Source of the DNA: Myxococcales bacterium
GTDB lineage: Bacteria > Myxococcota > Myxococcia > Myxococcales > Anaeromyxobacteraceae
NCBI GenBank assembly: GCA_021806645.1
Contig: JAJZQX010000020.1
Location: forward strand, 1-53,577
Length of the DNA stretch: 53,577 nt
Direction: 5' to 3'
Shown piece after piece: positions 1 through 8,769 of the stretch. The notes under the pieces were generated by a model. It was not told the DNA's origin and ran no database searches. It was given only the letters and a program-made list of their open reading frames with translations. Each line of letters starts with the position of its first letter. Position 1 is the stretch's first letter. Position numbers and translations under genes: made by a program.

Positions 1-525
1 GGACTGCCAGCCGACGCGCCCGGAGTAGTAGAGGAACTCGGCGAAGCGGAGCCTGCGGCGCGGCAGCCGGGGCCCCGGGCCTTCGGCTGCTTGCGCGGCC
101 GGCGGCGGCGGCGCCCGCGGCGGCGGCGCCCGCGGCGGTGGAGCCCGCGGCGGTGGAGCGCGCGGTGGCGGTGGCGGCGGGCGTGGGGCCGCGCCACGGG
201 GCGGCGGCGGACTGCGCGCGGCGCGCGGCGGGGAGGCGACCGCCGGCCCGGCCCTTGGAGACGGCGGGCCCTTCGACCCGATCGAGAACGACTCCAGCAG
301 CTCGAACGCCTCGGTCACCGCGCGGAACTCGCGCTGCAGCAGGGCCTCGCTCTTGCCCAGCAGGGCGGCGCGGTCCGGGTGCGTCTCGAGCACGCGGCGG
401 CGCCAGGCTGCCCGGAGCCCGGCGCGCCAGCCGGCGCCGTGGACCGCCGCGGCGAAGCCCGGTCCGAAGAGGACCGTGCCCGCCTGGACCAGCTCCTCCC
501 AGCTCACCTCGCGATTCGCCACCAC
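1..525 (-). CDS. J-domain (DnaJ-like) protein with proline-rich linker, 3' part off the left edge
   Basis: The frame stays open from a GTG at 525 (alternative GTG at 522, 5 nt after a GGGGAG) to the window edge, giving 175 codons. The N-terminal third holds a J-domain core: a basic helix, the HPD tripeptide in ETHPDRAALLG, then a helix ending FRAVTEAFELLESF. HPD is the motif that stimulates Hsp70/DnaK ATPase, so a co-chaperone role is inferred. A low-complexity linker follows, with about four APPPR repeats near residues 125-150. The visible C-terminus, RLRFAEFLYYSGRVGWQS, resembles the region that follows the linker in other myxobacterial J-domain proteins (from memory). The C-terminus is outside the window. 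The GC-rich repeat at about 100-180 is this linker, not a tandem-repeat element. Confidence 0.75.
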   Translation of the reverse strand, partial: MVANREVSWEELVQAGTVLFGPGFAAAVHGAGWRAGLRAAWRRRVLETHPDRAALLGKSEALLQREFRAVTEAFELLESFSIGSKGPPSPRAGPAVASPPRAARSPPPPRGAAPRPPPPPPRAPPPRAPPPRAPPPRAPPPPAAQAAEGPGPRLPRRRLRFAEFLYYSGRVGWQS

Positions 526-624
526 GGCTCCCCGGCGACCCCGCGCCGATATCGGCCGAAATCTAGGATCGCGGGAAGCGAGAGGCGAATTTTCGGCCGC
601 GGGACGCAGCCGATCGTGGGGGCG

Positions 625-2205
625 CTAGTGGTCCCGGTCCAGCCGGACCGTCAGCGTCAGCCAGAGCGCGACCGGCTGCCCGTTCCCGGCGACGCCCGGC
701 GTGAAGGAGCAGGAGCGCACCGCCCCGGCGATGACGGCGACCAGCGGCTCGGGCGCCGGCGTCAGCGCGTGGAACAGGACCGGCTTGCCCGACCGGTCGA
801 CCACCAGCTTCACGGTGACGGCGTTGGCGACGCCGCGATAGGCCTCGGGCACGCGGAGGTTCCTCTCCACGCACCCCGGGTCCTTCAACGCCGCGCGCAG
901 GCCATCGGACGACGGGTACTCCGGCGCGGGGCCGGGCGGCGCCGCCTCGAAGCCGAAGCGGGCCAGGTAGGGGCCGCCCAAGCCGCCGCTCGGCATCGGG
1001 AAGGTCCACGCCCCGATCACGTCCATGGCGCAGGTCTCGAGCCCCTGGTCCTCCGGCTCGGTGGCCGCGCGAAGCTCACCCGGCCTGCCGTCCGATTCCA
1101 CGAGGAAGAAGGCCGCCAGCTGGGCGGCGGCAGGAGTGGTCCGCTCCCGCTCCAGGCAGGTGGCGAGCTGCGCCCGACGCAGCCGGAGCAGCAGCTCGAC
1201 CGGCTCGTCCGGCTTCTGTTCGCCTTCGGCCGGTTGCTCCAGGTTTAGCCGCTGGCGCAGCGGCGCGGGCAGCGTGGCGAGCTGGCTGGCCGGGAGGTGG
1301 CGCAGGAGCGCGCGCGAAAGGCGGGGCCCACCGGGCGGCAGGGCGAGGTCGGTGAGGTGGAAACCGCCGGTGCCCGGGATGCCCAGGGCGAAGCTGTCCC
1401 GCTCCGCCACCAGCCTCGGTGACGGGGTGAGCGGACCGACCGGGCCCGGCGCCTCACCTGTCGGCGTGCAGGCGGGGACGATCCCTGCGCCGCAGGCGCG
1501 GTCGTTGAGCGCGGCGACGTCGGCCCCATGGGCGGCGTCCGGAGCCGCGGCGGCGAGGAGCGCCGCCCGGTGGCAGCCGAGCGGGAGCCCGCCCCGGCAG
1601 GCTCGCTGGAAGGCCCGGTACGCCCCCGCCAGGTCCTGGTCCACCAGCTCGCCACGTTCCCTGGCGGTACCGAGGTTGAGGCAGCCCTCCGGCGCTCCGG
1701 CCTGGCAGGCCGTCCGGAAGGACCGGACGACCCTCGGGCCACGCTCACCTTCCTCCTCGGGACGGAGCGGGAGCTTGCTGACCCCCTCGATGATGAGCGT
1801 GCCGAGATTGGAGCAGGCCAGCGCGAAGCCGGCGTCGCAGGCGCGGCGGACGAGGGCGCCGCCGACGGCGTCGTCCTGGGCGACCCCGCGGCCGAGGAGC
1901 GTCAGGACGCCGAGGTCGCTGCAGCTGGCCGGCTCACCGATCTCGCACCCCTTCATCAGGTAGGCGGCCGCCAGCCGGTCGTCGGCCGGAACGCCGGCGC
2001 CGATCAGGTGGGCGCGGCCAAGCTTGCGGCAGTCGACGGCGAAGCCACGCTCGCAGCGCGCCTGGCTGGTGGCGGCCGCGGCCGCCAGCTCTCCGGTGGT
2101 CGCCTCCAGCGGAGGGGCCCCACCGCCAGGGTTCGTGTCGCGCCCGGGGTTGCCGGCGCAGGCGGCGACGGCCAGGGCGGCCACCACGGTCGCGGCGATT
2201 CGCAT
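625..2205 (-). CDS. Sel1-repeat lipoprotein with TonB-like C-terminal domain
   Basis: The protein has 526 residues. The N-terminus is a lipoprotein signal peptide with a cysteine after AVAA (about residue 16), so an envelope location is expected. Residues of about 45-260 contain Sel1-like (TPR-related) repeats with paired cysteines, for example SCSDLGVLTLLGRGVA and CLNLGTARERGELV. The last 100 residues look like the TonB C-terminal fold used in myxobacterial envelope proteins (VTVKLVVDRSGKPV, then CSFTPG). Sel1 repeats mediate protein-protein contacts; no enzyme motif is visible. It lies 53 bp downstream of the acyl-CoA ligase on the same strand, so read-through is possible, but the function seems unrelated. 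A longer reading frame that runs on upstream through the ligase region is an out-of-frame shadow. Confidence 0.75.
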   Translation of the reverse strand: MRIAATVVAALAVAACAGNPGRDTNPGGGAPPLEATTGELAAAAATSQARCERGFAVDCRKLGRAHLIGAGVPADDRLAAAYLMKGCEIGEPASCSDLGVLTLLGRGVAQDDAVGGALVRRACDAGFALACSNLGTLIIEGVSKLPLRPEEEGERGPRVVRSFRTACQAGAPEGCLNLGTARERGELVDQDLAGAYRAFQRACRGGLPLGCHRAALLAAAAPDAAHGADVAALNDRACGAGIVPACTPTGEAPGPVGPLTPSPRLVAERDSFALGIPGTGGFHLTDLALPPGGPRLSRALLRHLPASQLATLPAPLRQRLNLEQPAEGEQKPDEPVELLLRLRRAQLATCLERERTTPAAAQLAAFFLVESDGRPGELRAATEPEDQGLETCAMDVIGAWTFPMPSGGLGGPYLARFGFEAAPPGPAPEYPSSDGLRAALKDPGCVERNLRVPEAYRGVANAVTVKLVVDRSGKPVLFHALTPAPEPLVAVIAGAVRSCSFTPGVAGNGQPVALWLTLTVRLDRDH

Positions 2206-2258
2206 GGTGCCCTCCACGGCGTTCAGGGATACCACGCCGGAGGAGGGCGCGCGCCGGG

Positions 2259-3926
2259 TCAGGCCGGCACGCCTCCCGACATCCTGGCCGCCAGCTCGGC
2301 CCGGAGCTGGCTCTTCAGCGCCTTCCCGACCGGGTTCCTGGGGATGGCCGCCACCACCTCGAGGCGCTCCGGGAGCTTGTAGGTCGCCACGCCCGCCTTC
2401 TTCATGAACTCGACGATCCCCTCCAGGGTGAGGGTCTCGCCGGGACGCGGCACGGCGTAGACGCAGACGCGCTCCCCGAGCTGCTCGTCCGGCATGGCGA
2501 TGACCGCCACCTCCAGGATCGCGGGGTGGCCCACCAGGAGGTTCTCCACCTCCTGCGCCGAGATGTTGTTGCCGCCGCGGATGATGATGTCCTTGACGCG
2601 ATCGAAGAACTTCAGGTACTGCGCGCCCTTCACCTGGAAGAGATCGCCGGTCCGGAAGAAGCCCTCGGCGTCGAAGGCCCGCTCGTTCAGGTCGGGCCGG
2701 CGGAAGTAGCCCGGCATCACGTTGGGCCCGCGGTAGAGCAGCTCGCCCACCGCGTCCATCCCTTCGACGGGAACCCCGGCGCCATCCACCAGCTTGGTCC
2801 GGATGAGGTTGGTAAGCGGGACCGACCAGGTGAAGCCCTTGGCGCCGTAGCGGGGAAACTGGTCCACGCGCCGGGTGATGTCGGGGATGTCCTTGACCCC
2901 GGAGACGATCCCGGTGCCCTCGTTCATGCCCCAGATGTTCCCCATCGCCACGCTCCACCGCTTCTCGAACTCCTCCATCGCCCAGAGCGACGGCGGCGCC
3001 GAGCCGACGGTGATCGACTTCAGGCCGCCCAGGTCGATCCCCTTCGCCGCAGGGTGCTTCAGGATGAGGTTCAGCACGGCGGGGACGAGGAGCGTGTACT
3101 GGACCTTCTCCTCCATCATCTGCTTGAGCAGCAGGAGCGGCTCGAACGGATGGTGCAGCACCATGGTGCCGCCGTTCAGCAGCCAGGGGGCGAAGACCGT
3201 CCCCACCGCCCCCATGTTCACCAGCGGACCGGCGGTGAGCAGGGTGTCTCCCGGACCGATCCCGGCGCTCGAGGCCAGCGCAGCCTGGCAGCGCCAGTTG
3301 TTGTGGCTCAGGGGGCAGCCCTTCGACTGCGCCTCGGTGCCCGAGGTCCAGCAGATGGTGAAGATGTCGTTGGCCTCGACCCGGACGCGGTCCAGCCCCG
3401 CATCGGGCCCGGTGCCCGCCATGGCCCGGATCTCGGTGTAGCTGAAGAGCATCTTCAGGGCGGTGGAGGCCGCCTGGATCTCCTTCGCCATGGCCATGTG
3501 TCCGAAGCCGTGGAAGGTGTCCACGGTCACCAGCGCCTTGGCGGCGGTGAGCTCGGCCACGTACCCCAGCTCCCTGGACCTCCACTGCATGGGGACCGGG
3601 GAGATGATCGCCCCGGCCCGCGCGATGGCGAGGTAGAGCATCGCCAGCTCCCAGCAGTTGGGGAGCTGCACCAGCACGATGTCGTCCTTGCCGATCCCGG
3701 CGGCGGCCAGCGCCGAGGCGGTGCCCTCGACGGCGCGGGCCAGGTCCCGGTAGCTGAGCCGCTCCGGAGGCCGCCCCAGCAGCACCTCCTTGTTCAGCGG
3801 ATCCACGATGGCGACGTGATCCGGCATGCTCGCCGCATGGTCCCGGAAGTCGTCGAGCAGCGTCCGGGTGCCCCAGCAACCTGCCGCGGTGTACTCCTCG
3901 ATGGCCTTCTTGGACGCCAGGATCAT
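2259..3926 (-). CDS. Acyl-CoA ligase (AMP-forming, ANL superfamily)
   Basis: The product has 555 residues, a normal length for fatty-acyl/aryl-CoA ligases. It should activate a carboxylic acid with ATP and CoA through an acyl-adenylate. ANL motifs appear in order: the P-loop-like TSGTEAQSKGCPLSH (unusual EAQ in place of TGxP), the adenylate motif NIWGMNEGTG, FRTGDL, the hinge FDRVKDIIIRGGNNIS, and the C-terminal catalytic lysine in NPVGKALK. The ATG at 3926 follows GGAGG by about 7 nt. It is the last gene of a minus-strand set that supplies every beta-oxidation step, so it probably provides the starting acyl-CoA. The substrate cannot be read from the sequence; the neighbouring SCPx-like thiolase suggests a branched-chain or sterol side-chain acid. 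Confidence 0.88.
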   Translation of the reverse strand: MILASKKAIEEYTAAGCWGTRTLLDDFRDHAASMPDHVAIVDPLNKEVLLGRPPERLSYRDLARAVEGTASALAAAGIGKDDIVLVQLPNCWELAMLYLAIARAGAIISPVPMQWRSRELGYVAELTAAKALVTVDTFHGFGHMAMAKEIQAASTALKMLFSYTEIRAMAGTGPDAGLDRVRVEANDIFTICWTSGTEAQSKGCPLSHNNWRCQAALASSAGIGPGDTLLTAGPLVNMGAVGTVFAPWLLNGGTMVLHHPFEPLLLLKQMMEEKVQYTLLVPAVLNLILKHPAAKGIDLGGLKSITVGSAPPSLWAMEEFEKRWSVAMGNIWGMNEGTGIVSGVKDIPDITRRVDQFPRYGAKGFTWSVPLTNLIRTKLVDGAGVPVEGMDAVGELLYRGPNVMPGYFRRPDLNERAFDAEGFFRTGDLFQVKGAQYLKFFDRVKDIIIRGGNNISAQEVENLLVGHPAILEVAVIAMPDEQLGERVCVYAVPRPGETLTLEGIVEFMKKAGVATYKLPERLEVVAAIPRNPVGKALKSQLRAELAARMSGGVPA

Positions 3927-3981
3927 GTCGGTCCTCCAGTGGTGGGTGGTGAGACCCGCTCGGTGGCCGGCGCCGGGCCGC

Positions 3982-4809
3982 TCAGATGCGCAGGCCGCCG
4001 CCGCAGGTGATGACCTGCCCGCTCAGGTAGTTCGACTCGGGCGTGCAGAGCAGGTAGACGGCGCCGGCCGCCTCCTCGGGGGTGCCCGCCCGCCCGAGCG
4101 GGATGGACAGCTCCATCTGCTTCACCAGCTCGGCGTTCACGCCGACCTGGATCCGCCTGCCGGCGACGTCGATGGTGGACGAGCCGCCGGCGGTCGCCTC
4201 GGTGAGGCGCGTCCGGATCATGCCGAAGGCCACGGCGTTGACGTTCACCTTGTAGCGGCCCCACTCCTTGGCCATCGCCAGCGTGAGCCCGACCACCCCG
4301 GCCTTCGCCGAGGCGTAGTTGGCCTGGCCCACGTTCCCGCTGGTGCCGGCCACCGACGAGATGTTCACCACCTTGCGGAACACCTCCCGACCCGCCTCGG
4401 CTTCCCGCCTGGCCGCCTGGCGGATGAACCCGGCCGCCGCCCGGAGGATGCGGAAGGGGGCGGTCAGGTGGACGTCCACGATGGCCTGCCACTGCTCGTC
4501 CGACATCTTCTGGATGACGTCGTCCCAGGTGTAGCCGGCGTTGTTGACGACGATGTCGAGGCCCCCGAAGCCCTCCACCGCGGTCCGGACGTACCGTTCC
4601 GGGAAGGCGGGGTCGGTGACGCTTCCCGGGCAGACCAGGGCGGCGCCTCCAGCCTTCGTGACCGCCGCCGCCGTCTCCTCGGCCGGTTCCTGGTCCAGGT
4701 CGTTCACCACCACCTTGGCCCCCTCGCCGGCCAGCTTCAGGGCGATGGCGCGCCCGATGCCGCGACCGGAACCCGAGACCAGCGCCACCTTCCCTTCGAG
4801 CTTGCCCAC
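3982..4809 (-). CDS. Short-chain dehydrogenase/reductase, probable 3-hydroxyacyl-CoA dehydrogenase
   Basis: A classical SDR of 275 residues counted from the GTG at 4809. The cofactor loop is SGSGRGIG (residues 12-19), followed by NNAG (89-92), the catalytic serine in NISSVAG (151/152) and YASAK (Tyr165, Lys169). The acidic residue after beta-2 (NDLD) suggests NAD(H). The GTG at 4809 follows GGAGG by 4 nt; an earlier GTG at 4833 would add eight non-conserved residues. Within the operon it most likely oxidises the 3-hydroxyacyl-CoA made by the MaoC hydratase pair just upstream. It could also be a FabG-like reductase, since sequence alone does not separate the two directions. Confidence 0.85.
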   Translation of the reverse strand: MGKLEGKVALVSGSGRGIGRAIALKLAGEGAKVVVNDLDQEPAEETAAAVTKAGGAALVCPGSVTDPAFPERYVRTAVEGFGGLDIVVNNAGYTWDDVIQKMSDEQWQAIVDVHLTAPFRILRAAAGFIRQAARREAEAGREVFRKVVNISSVAGTSGNVGQANYASAKAGVVGLTLAMAKEWGRYKVNVNAVAFGMIRTRLTEATAGGSSTIDVAGRRIQVGVNAELVKQMELSIPLGRAGTPEEAAGAVYLLCTPESNYLSGQVITCGGGLRI

Positions 4810-4844
4810 GTCGCCTCCGGTCCTCGCGTGCACGTCCGTGTCAC

Positions 4845-5264
4845 TCAGGGCAGCGCCACCAGCGCCTGGCCCGCCAGCTTCACCTCGCCGCCGGCGTCGG
4901 CGACCTCGACGCGCAGGCGAACCCGCCGCTCGCCTTCCTCCTCGCGCTTCTCGATGACCGTGCCGGAGCAGGTGAGCACGTCCCCCGGCCTGGTCAGGGA
5001 GGTGAAGCGGACGCCGAACTGGCGGAGGCCGCCGGGCGGCGCCCAGGCGGAGAGCGCCCGCCCCGCCCAGGCCATCACCAGCATGCCCTGCGCGAAGACG
5101 TCCCCCATCCCGGCGGCGCGCGCCACCCCGGGGTCCAGGTGGATCGGGTTGTGGTCTCCCGAGGCGGCGGCGAAGAGCGCCAGCGTGCCGCGGGCGACCG
5201 GGGGGAGCGTGAGCGGCGGGATGGTCTCCCCGATCCGCACCGCCTCGTAGGTTGGACCGGTCAT
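4845..5264 (-). CDS. MaoC-like enoyl-CoA hydratase, hot-dog subunit with catalytic motif
   Basis: The protein has 139 residues and a single hot-dog domain. The hydratase-2 signature ASGDHNPIHLD is present, with the catalytic Asp37 and His42. Single-domain MaoC proteins encoded beside a second half-size MaoC protein, as here, usually form heteromeric hydratases, like ChsH1/ChsH2 of steroid side-chain degradation (established for that family, inferred here). Reaction: hydration of a trans-2-enoyl-CoA to the 3-hydroxyacyl-CoA. The gene starts 13 bp after the stop of the partner subunit and is followed by the SDR gene, so co-translation as part of one mRNA is likely. Confidence 0.85.
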   Translation of the reverse strand: MTGPTYEAVRIGETIPPLTLPPVARGTLALFAAASGDHNPIHLDPGVARAAGMGDVFAQGMLVMAWAGRALSAWAPPGGLRQFGVRFTSLTRPGDVLTCSGTVIEKREEEGERRVRLRVEVADAGGEVKLAGQALVALP

Positions 5265-5277
5265 GGCGCGCTCGCCT

Positions 5278-5718
5278 TCAGCCGTTGCGGACGGCGAGGA
5301 CCGCCCGGAGCGTGGCCACCCGGGTTCCGGCCTGGTTGGTGACGGTGGTCTCGCGGACGATGAGCTCCAGCGCCCCGCCCCTCTTCGACTGGATGTCGGC
5401 GATGCGCGGCGCGAAGGTGAGGCGGTCGCCGGCCACGACCGGCGCGTGGTAGGCGAAGGACTGCTCGCCGTGAAGGACCCTCGAGAGCTCCACGCCCAGC
5501 GGGGCCAGCCAGCCGAACGGATCCGGCCTCTCCAGCTCCAGGGTGAAGAGGAAGGTGGGCGGCACCGGCCGCGGGGCGAACCCGGCGCGGGCCGCCGCCG
5601 CGCCGGTGGTGATCGGGTCGGCCTCGCCGATGGCCTGGGAGAACAGCCGCAGCCGCGCCGGCTCCACCTCGACGGTGTGCCCGGGCAACTCGTCGCCGAC
5701 GTGCTTGCGATCGATCAT
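5278..5718 (-). CDS. MaoC-like N-terminal-type dehydratase subunit (FAS1-DH-like)
   Basis: The protein has 146 residues, starting at the ATG at 5718 (MIDRKHVGDELPGH). A longer frame upstream overlaps the dehydrogenase gene and is rejected. The sequence matches the N-terminal hot-dog half of two-domain MaoC hydratases (PF13452 type): FSQAIGEADPI, then PVPPTFLFTLE and GEQSFAYHAPVVAGDRL. It lacks the D-x-N-P-I-H catalytic motif, which its 3' neighbour supplies. That division of labour fits a heteromeric enoyl-CoA hydratase in which this subunit binds the long acyl tail. It lies 17 bp after the acyl-CoA dehydrogenase gene. Confidence 0.82.
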   Translation of the reverse strand: MIDRKHVGDELPGHTVEVEPARLRLFSQAIGEADPITTGAAAARAGFAPRPVPPTFLFTLELERPDPFGWLAPLGVELSRVLHGEQSFAYHAPVVAGDRLTFAPRIADIQSKRGGALELIVRETTVTNQAGTRVATLRAVLAVRNG

Positions 5719-5735
5719 GGCCTTCCCCTGGCTGG

Positions 5736-6881
5736 CTAGAACCCCATGGCCCGGCCGATCAGCTCCTTCATGATCTCGTTGGTGCCGGCGTAGATGGCGG
5801 CCACCCGGGCATCCACGAAGGCGCGGCCGATGGCGTACTCGCGCATGTAGCCGTAGCCGCCGTGGAGCTGCAGGCACCGGTCCAGGACGCGATTCTGCAG
5901 GTCGGTGGTCCACCACTTCGCCATCGACGCCTCGTCGGCGCGCAGCGCGCCGCGATCGTGCACCTCGATGCAGCGGTCCACGAAGACCCGGCCGATCTCG
6001 ATCTCGGTCTTCATCTCCGCCAGCTTGAAGCGGGAGTTCTGGAAGGAGCCGATGGGCTGGCCGAAGGCCTTCCGCTCATGGCAGTAGCTGACGGTGGTTT
6101 CGAGCGCCGCCTCGCAGGAGGCCATCGCCGACACCGCCACGCCGAGCCGCTCCTGGACCAGGTTCTGCATGAGATAGGCGAAGCCCTTCCCCTCCTCGCC
6201 CAGCAGGTTGGCGCGGGGGACCCGGACGCCGTCGAAGGAGAGCTCGGCGGTGTCCTGGGCGTGCATGCCGATCTTCTCGAGCTTGCGGCCGCGCTCGAAG
6301 CCCTTCATCCCGCGCTCCACCACCAGCAGGCTGATCCCCCGGGACGGCTTCTCCTCCCGGCTGGTCCGCGCCGCCACCACCACCAGGTCGGCGAGGATGC
6401 CGTTGGTGATGAAGGTCTTGGACCCGTTGAGCAGGTAGTGGTCGCCGGCGGGTTCGGCGGTGGTGCGCAGCGCGGCGAGATCGCTCCCCGCCCCCGGCTC
6501 GGTCATCCCGATCGCCGAGATGGTCTCGCCGCTCACCATCCCCGGGAGCCAGCGGCGCTTCTGCTCCAGGTTGCCGTAGGCCAGCAGGTAGGGGAGGACG
6601 ATGCCGGTGTGGACGGCGAACCCCGGTCCGCTGGCGCCCACGCGGGCCAGCTCCTCGTCGACGATGACGTTGTAGCGGAAGTCGGCGACCCCGGAGCCGC
6701 CGAACTCCTCCGGCACCGCCATGCAGAGGAAGCCGGCCTGCCCGGCCTTCCGCCACAGCTCCCGGGGGACGAGGCCGTCCGCCTCCCACTGCGCGTGGAA
6801 GGGGACGATCTCGCGCTTCACGAACTCCCGCACCGAGGCGCGGAAGAGGCCATGTTCCTCGCCGAAGAGCGTCCGCTCCAT
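5736..6881 (-). CDS. Acyl-CoA dehydrogenase, long-chain (LCAD)-like
   Basis: This FAD flavoprotein of 381 residues introduces the alpha-beta double bond into acyl-CoA. The FAD/substrate loop GMTEPGAGSDL lies at about 125-135, RKAFGQPI at about 261, and the C-terminal QLHGGYGYM at about 339. The usual catalytic Glu position in the C-terminal IYxGT motif is Ala here (IYAGTNEIMKEL). Glu244 in LVQERLGVA sits where isovaleryl- and long-chain dehydrogenases keep their base, and the C-terminus resembles mammalian LCAD. It is the second gene of the thiolase operon, 13 bp after the thiolase stop. Confidence 0.9.
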   Translation of the reverse strand: MERTLFGEEHGLFRASVREFVKREIVPFHAQWEADGLVPRELWRKAGQAGFLCMAVPEEFGGSGVADFRYNVIVDEELARVGASGPGFAVHTGIVLPYLLAYGNLEQKRRWLPGMVSGETISAIGMTEPGAGSDLAALRTTAEPAGDHYLLNGSKTFITNGILADLVVVAARTSREEKPSRGISLLVVERGMKGFERGRKLEKIGMHAQDTAELSFDGVRVPRANLLGEEGKGFAYLMQNLVQERLGVAVSAMASCEAALETTVSYCHERKAFGQPIGSFQNSRFKLAEMKTEIEIGRVFVDRCIEVHDRGALRADEASMAKWWTTDLQNRVLDRCLQLHGGYGYMREYAIGRAFVDARVAAIYAGTNEIMKELIGRAMGF

Positions 6882-6894
6882 GCCGTGCCTCCTG

Positions 6895-8079
6895 TCAGGC
6901 CGCGCGCCGGTACAGCGTGACCACCGCCGCGCCGCCGAGCCCGAGGTTGTGCTGCAGCGCCGCCCGGGCGCCGGGCACCTGCCGCTTGCCGGCCAGCCCG
7001 CGCAGCTGCCAGCTCAGCTCGGCGCACTGCGCCAGGCCGGTCGCGCCCAGCGGGTGACCCTTCGAGATGAGGCCGCCCGACGGGTTGACCACCCAGCGGC
7101 CGCCGTAGGTCACGGCGCCCGAGTCGATCAGCTCCCCGCCCTCGCCCTCCGGGCAGAGGCCCAGCGCCTCGTAGGTGATGAGCTCGTTGGTCGAGAAACA
7201 GTCGTGCAGCTCGATGACCTGCACGTCCTCCGGCCCGAGTCCGGACTGCTGGTAGGCCCGCCGCGCCGCCAGCCGGGTCATCTCGGACCCGACCAGCCGG
7301 ATGGCGCTGTCCTCGAAGGAGCCGGGGAGGTCGGTGGCCATAGCCATCCCCGCGATCTCCACCGCCTGCTCCTCGAGCCGGTGGCGCCGCACGAAGTCCT
7401 CGCTCACCACCACCGCCGCCGCCGCGCCGTCCGAGGTCGGGCAGCACTGGAGCCGGGTGAGCGGCTGGTGCACCGCCGGCGACTGCTGGATCTGCTCGAG
7501 CGTGTACTCCTGCCGGAACTGGGAGTTGGCGTTCTCCACCGAGTGACGATGGTTCTTCAGGGCGATGCGGGCGAAGCTCTCGGCCCGGGTGCCGTAGCGC
7601 TCCATGTGCTCCCGTCCGGCGTTCCCGAAGAGCTGGGCGGCCGGGGGGCCGTCCGCCTGGCCCCGGAGCCGGACCATGGTCTCGAGGTGGCGCTGGAGCG
7701 GGTTGCCCTGGCTGGCGTCGATGGCCAGGGCGCCCCTCTGCATCTTCTCGAAGCCGAGGGCGAGGACGCAGTCGGCCAGCCCCCCCTCGACCAGCTGCTT
7801 GGCCAGGAACAGCGCGGTGGAGCCGGTGGCGCAGTTGTTGTTCACGTTGTAGACGGGGATGCCGGTGAGGCCGAGCTCGTAGACGGCCCGCTGGCCGCGC
7901 GTCGAGTCGCCGTACACGTAGCCGACGGCGGCCTGCTGCACCTCCTGGTAAGGGACCCCGGCGTCCCGCAGCGCCTGCGTCCCGGCCTCGCGGGCCATGT
8001 CGGGGTAGTCCCAGTCCCGGGTGAACGGCTTCTCGAACCGGGTCATGCCCACGCCGGCGACGAACACCTTGCGTCCCAT
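6895..8079 (-). CDS. SCPx/lipid-transfer-type thiolase (3-ketoacyl-CoA thiolase)
   Basis: The product has 394 residues, from the ATG at 8079 preceded by GGAGGAG. The nucleophilic Cys83 lies in [11 protein letters not shown], His292 in [11 protein letters not shown] and His342 in [10 protein letters not shown], the residue set of the thiolase domain of peroxisomal SCPx. Because the nucleophilic cysteine is present, a thiolytic cleavage role is favoured over the aldolase activity of Ltp2-like relatives. SCPx-type thiolases accept 2-methyl-branched and sterol side-chain 3-ketoacyl-CoAs (family knowledge). It is the first gene after the palindrome at 8125-8150 and starts the minus-strand operon thiolase-ACAD-MaoC-MaoC-SDR-ligase. 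Confidence 0.88.
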   Translation of the reverse strand: MGRKVFVAGVGMTRFEKPFTRDWDYPDMAREAGTQALRDAGVPYQEVQQAAVGYVYGDSTRGQRAVYELGLTGIPVYNVNNNCATGSTALFLAKQLVEGGLADCVLALGFEKMQRGALAIDASQGNPLQRHLETMVRLRGQADGPPAAQLFGNAGREHMERYGTRAESFARIALKNHRHSVENANSQFRQEYTLEQIQQSPAVHQPLTRLQCCPTSDGAAAAVVVSEDFVRRHRLEEQAVEIAGMAMATDLPGSFEDSAIRLVGSEMTRLAARRAYQQSGLGPEDVQVIELHDCFSTNELITYEALGLCPEGEGGELIDSGAVTYGGRWVVNPSGGLISKGHPLGATGLAQCAELSWQLRGLAGKRQVPGARAALQHNLGLGGAAVVTLYRRAA

Positions 8080-8124
8080 TGGTCTCCTCCTCGCCGCGTC
8101 CGGGGGACGATAGCCCGGCCCGCG

Positions 8125-8150
8125 ACAAACAAGCAACCGTGCTTGTTTGT
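8125..8150. promoter_or_regulatory. Perfect inverted repeat, candidate TetR operator upstream of the thiolase operon
   Basis: ACAAACAAGCA (8125-8135) and TGCTTGTTTGT (8140-8150) are exact reverse complements separated by ACCG. The site ends at the base before the stop codon of the TetR gene and lies 45 bp upstream of the thiolase ATG, so it sits where an operator for the beta-oxidation operon should be. The 4-nt spacer and A/T-rich outer half-sites stand out against the surrounding DNA. Recognition by the adjacent TetR protein is inference. The repeat is not a convincing terminator because neither arm is GC-rich. Confidence 0.65.
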
Positions 8151-8699
8151 TCACCCCCCGGGCGCCAGGGTGAAGTAGGCCAGCCGCTTCCAGAGCTCGA
8201 GCGCCGAGCGGCGCCGCCGCTCCCGGGGCTCCAGGATCGACTCCAGCGCCATGCCGCGCATGAGGTAGAGGGTGAGCCGCCGCAGGTCTCCGAAGCGGGG
8301 ATGGGCCGACACCTCCCCGAACACCTCGTCGAGGAACTGGGCGATGGAGCGCCCGGTCTCCCGCTCGGTGAGGAGCAGCGTGGCGTGCAGCGCGGGGTCG
8401 GTCCGGGACGCCACCCAGAGCTCGACCGCCGCCATGAAGAGCGGTCCGGAGAAGGAGGACCAGAGCAGGTCGATGGCCACCGAGACGCGGTCGCCTTCCG
8501 GCGGGAGGCCTTGCCGCACCTGCCGGAAGTGGCCGATCCACTGCTCCGCCAGGTGTCTCACGGCGTGGGCGACCAGCGTCTCCTTGGTGGGGAAGTGGTG
8601 AAGCTGGGCGCCCCGGGAGACCCCCGCGCGCCTGGCCACCTCGGTGGTGGTGGTCCCGGCGTAGCCCCGCTCCAGGAGGCAGTCGATGGCGGCGGCCAT
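8151..8699 (-). CDS. TetR-family transcriptional regulator
   Basis: The N-terminal HTH is clear: [17 protein letters not shown], then [10 protein letters not shown], the usual TetR recognition helix and following helix. About 150 divergent residues form the ligand-binding domain. The first canonical start in frame is the ATG at 8699, but TetR-like sequence continues upstream ([17 protein letters not shown]) with no ATG, GTG or TTG. An ACG at 8777, 7 nt after GGAG and overlapping the end of the dehydrogenase gene, could be the real start; the protein would then have 208 residues. It lies between two acyl-CoA dehydrogenase/thiolase units and next to the 8125-8150 palindrome, so it probably represses this locus in response to an acyl-CoA. 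The ligand is unknown. Confidence 0.85.
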   Translation of the reverse strand: MAAAIDCLLERGYAGTTTTEVARRAGVSRGAQLHHFPTKETLVAHAVRHLAEQWIGHFRQVRQGLPPEGDRVSVAIDLLWSSFSGPLFMAAVELWVASRTDPALHATLLLTERETGRSIAQFLDEVFGEVSAHPRFGDLRRLTLYLMRGMALESILEPRERRRRSALELWKRLAYFTLAPGG

Positions 8700-8769
8700 G
8701 AGCTTGGCGCGCGTCCCGGCGCTGCGCTCCGCCTGCGTCCGGCGCCTCTTCGGCGCGGCCCGGGCGCGC

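Noticed and set aside
95-185. GGC-rich tandem repeat resembling a microsatellite or CRISPR-like array
   Set aside because: It encodes the APPPR linker of the J-domain protein in phase; there are no spacers.
625-3879. A 1084-codon minus-strand reading frame that would fuse the Sel1 lipoprotein to upstream sequence
   Set aside because: Its first half is an out-of-frame shadow of the acyl-CoA ligase; the lipoprotein has its own signal peptide at 2205.
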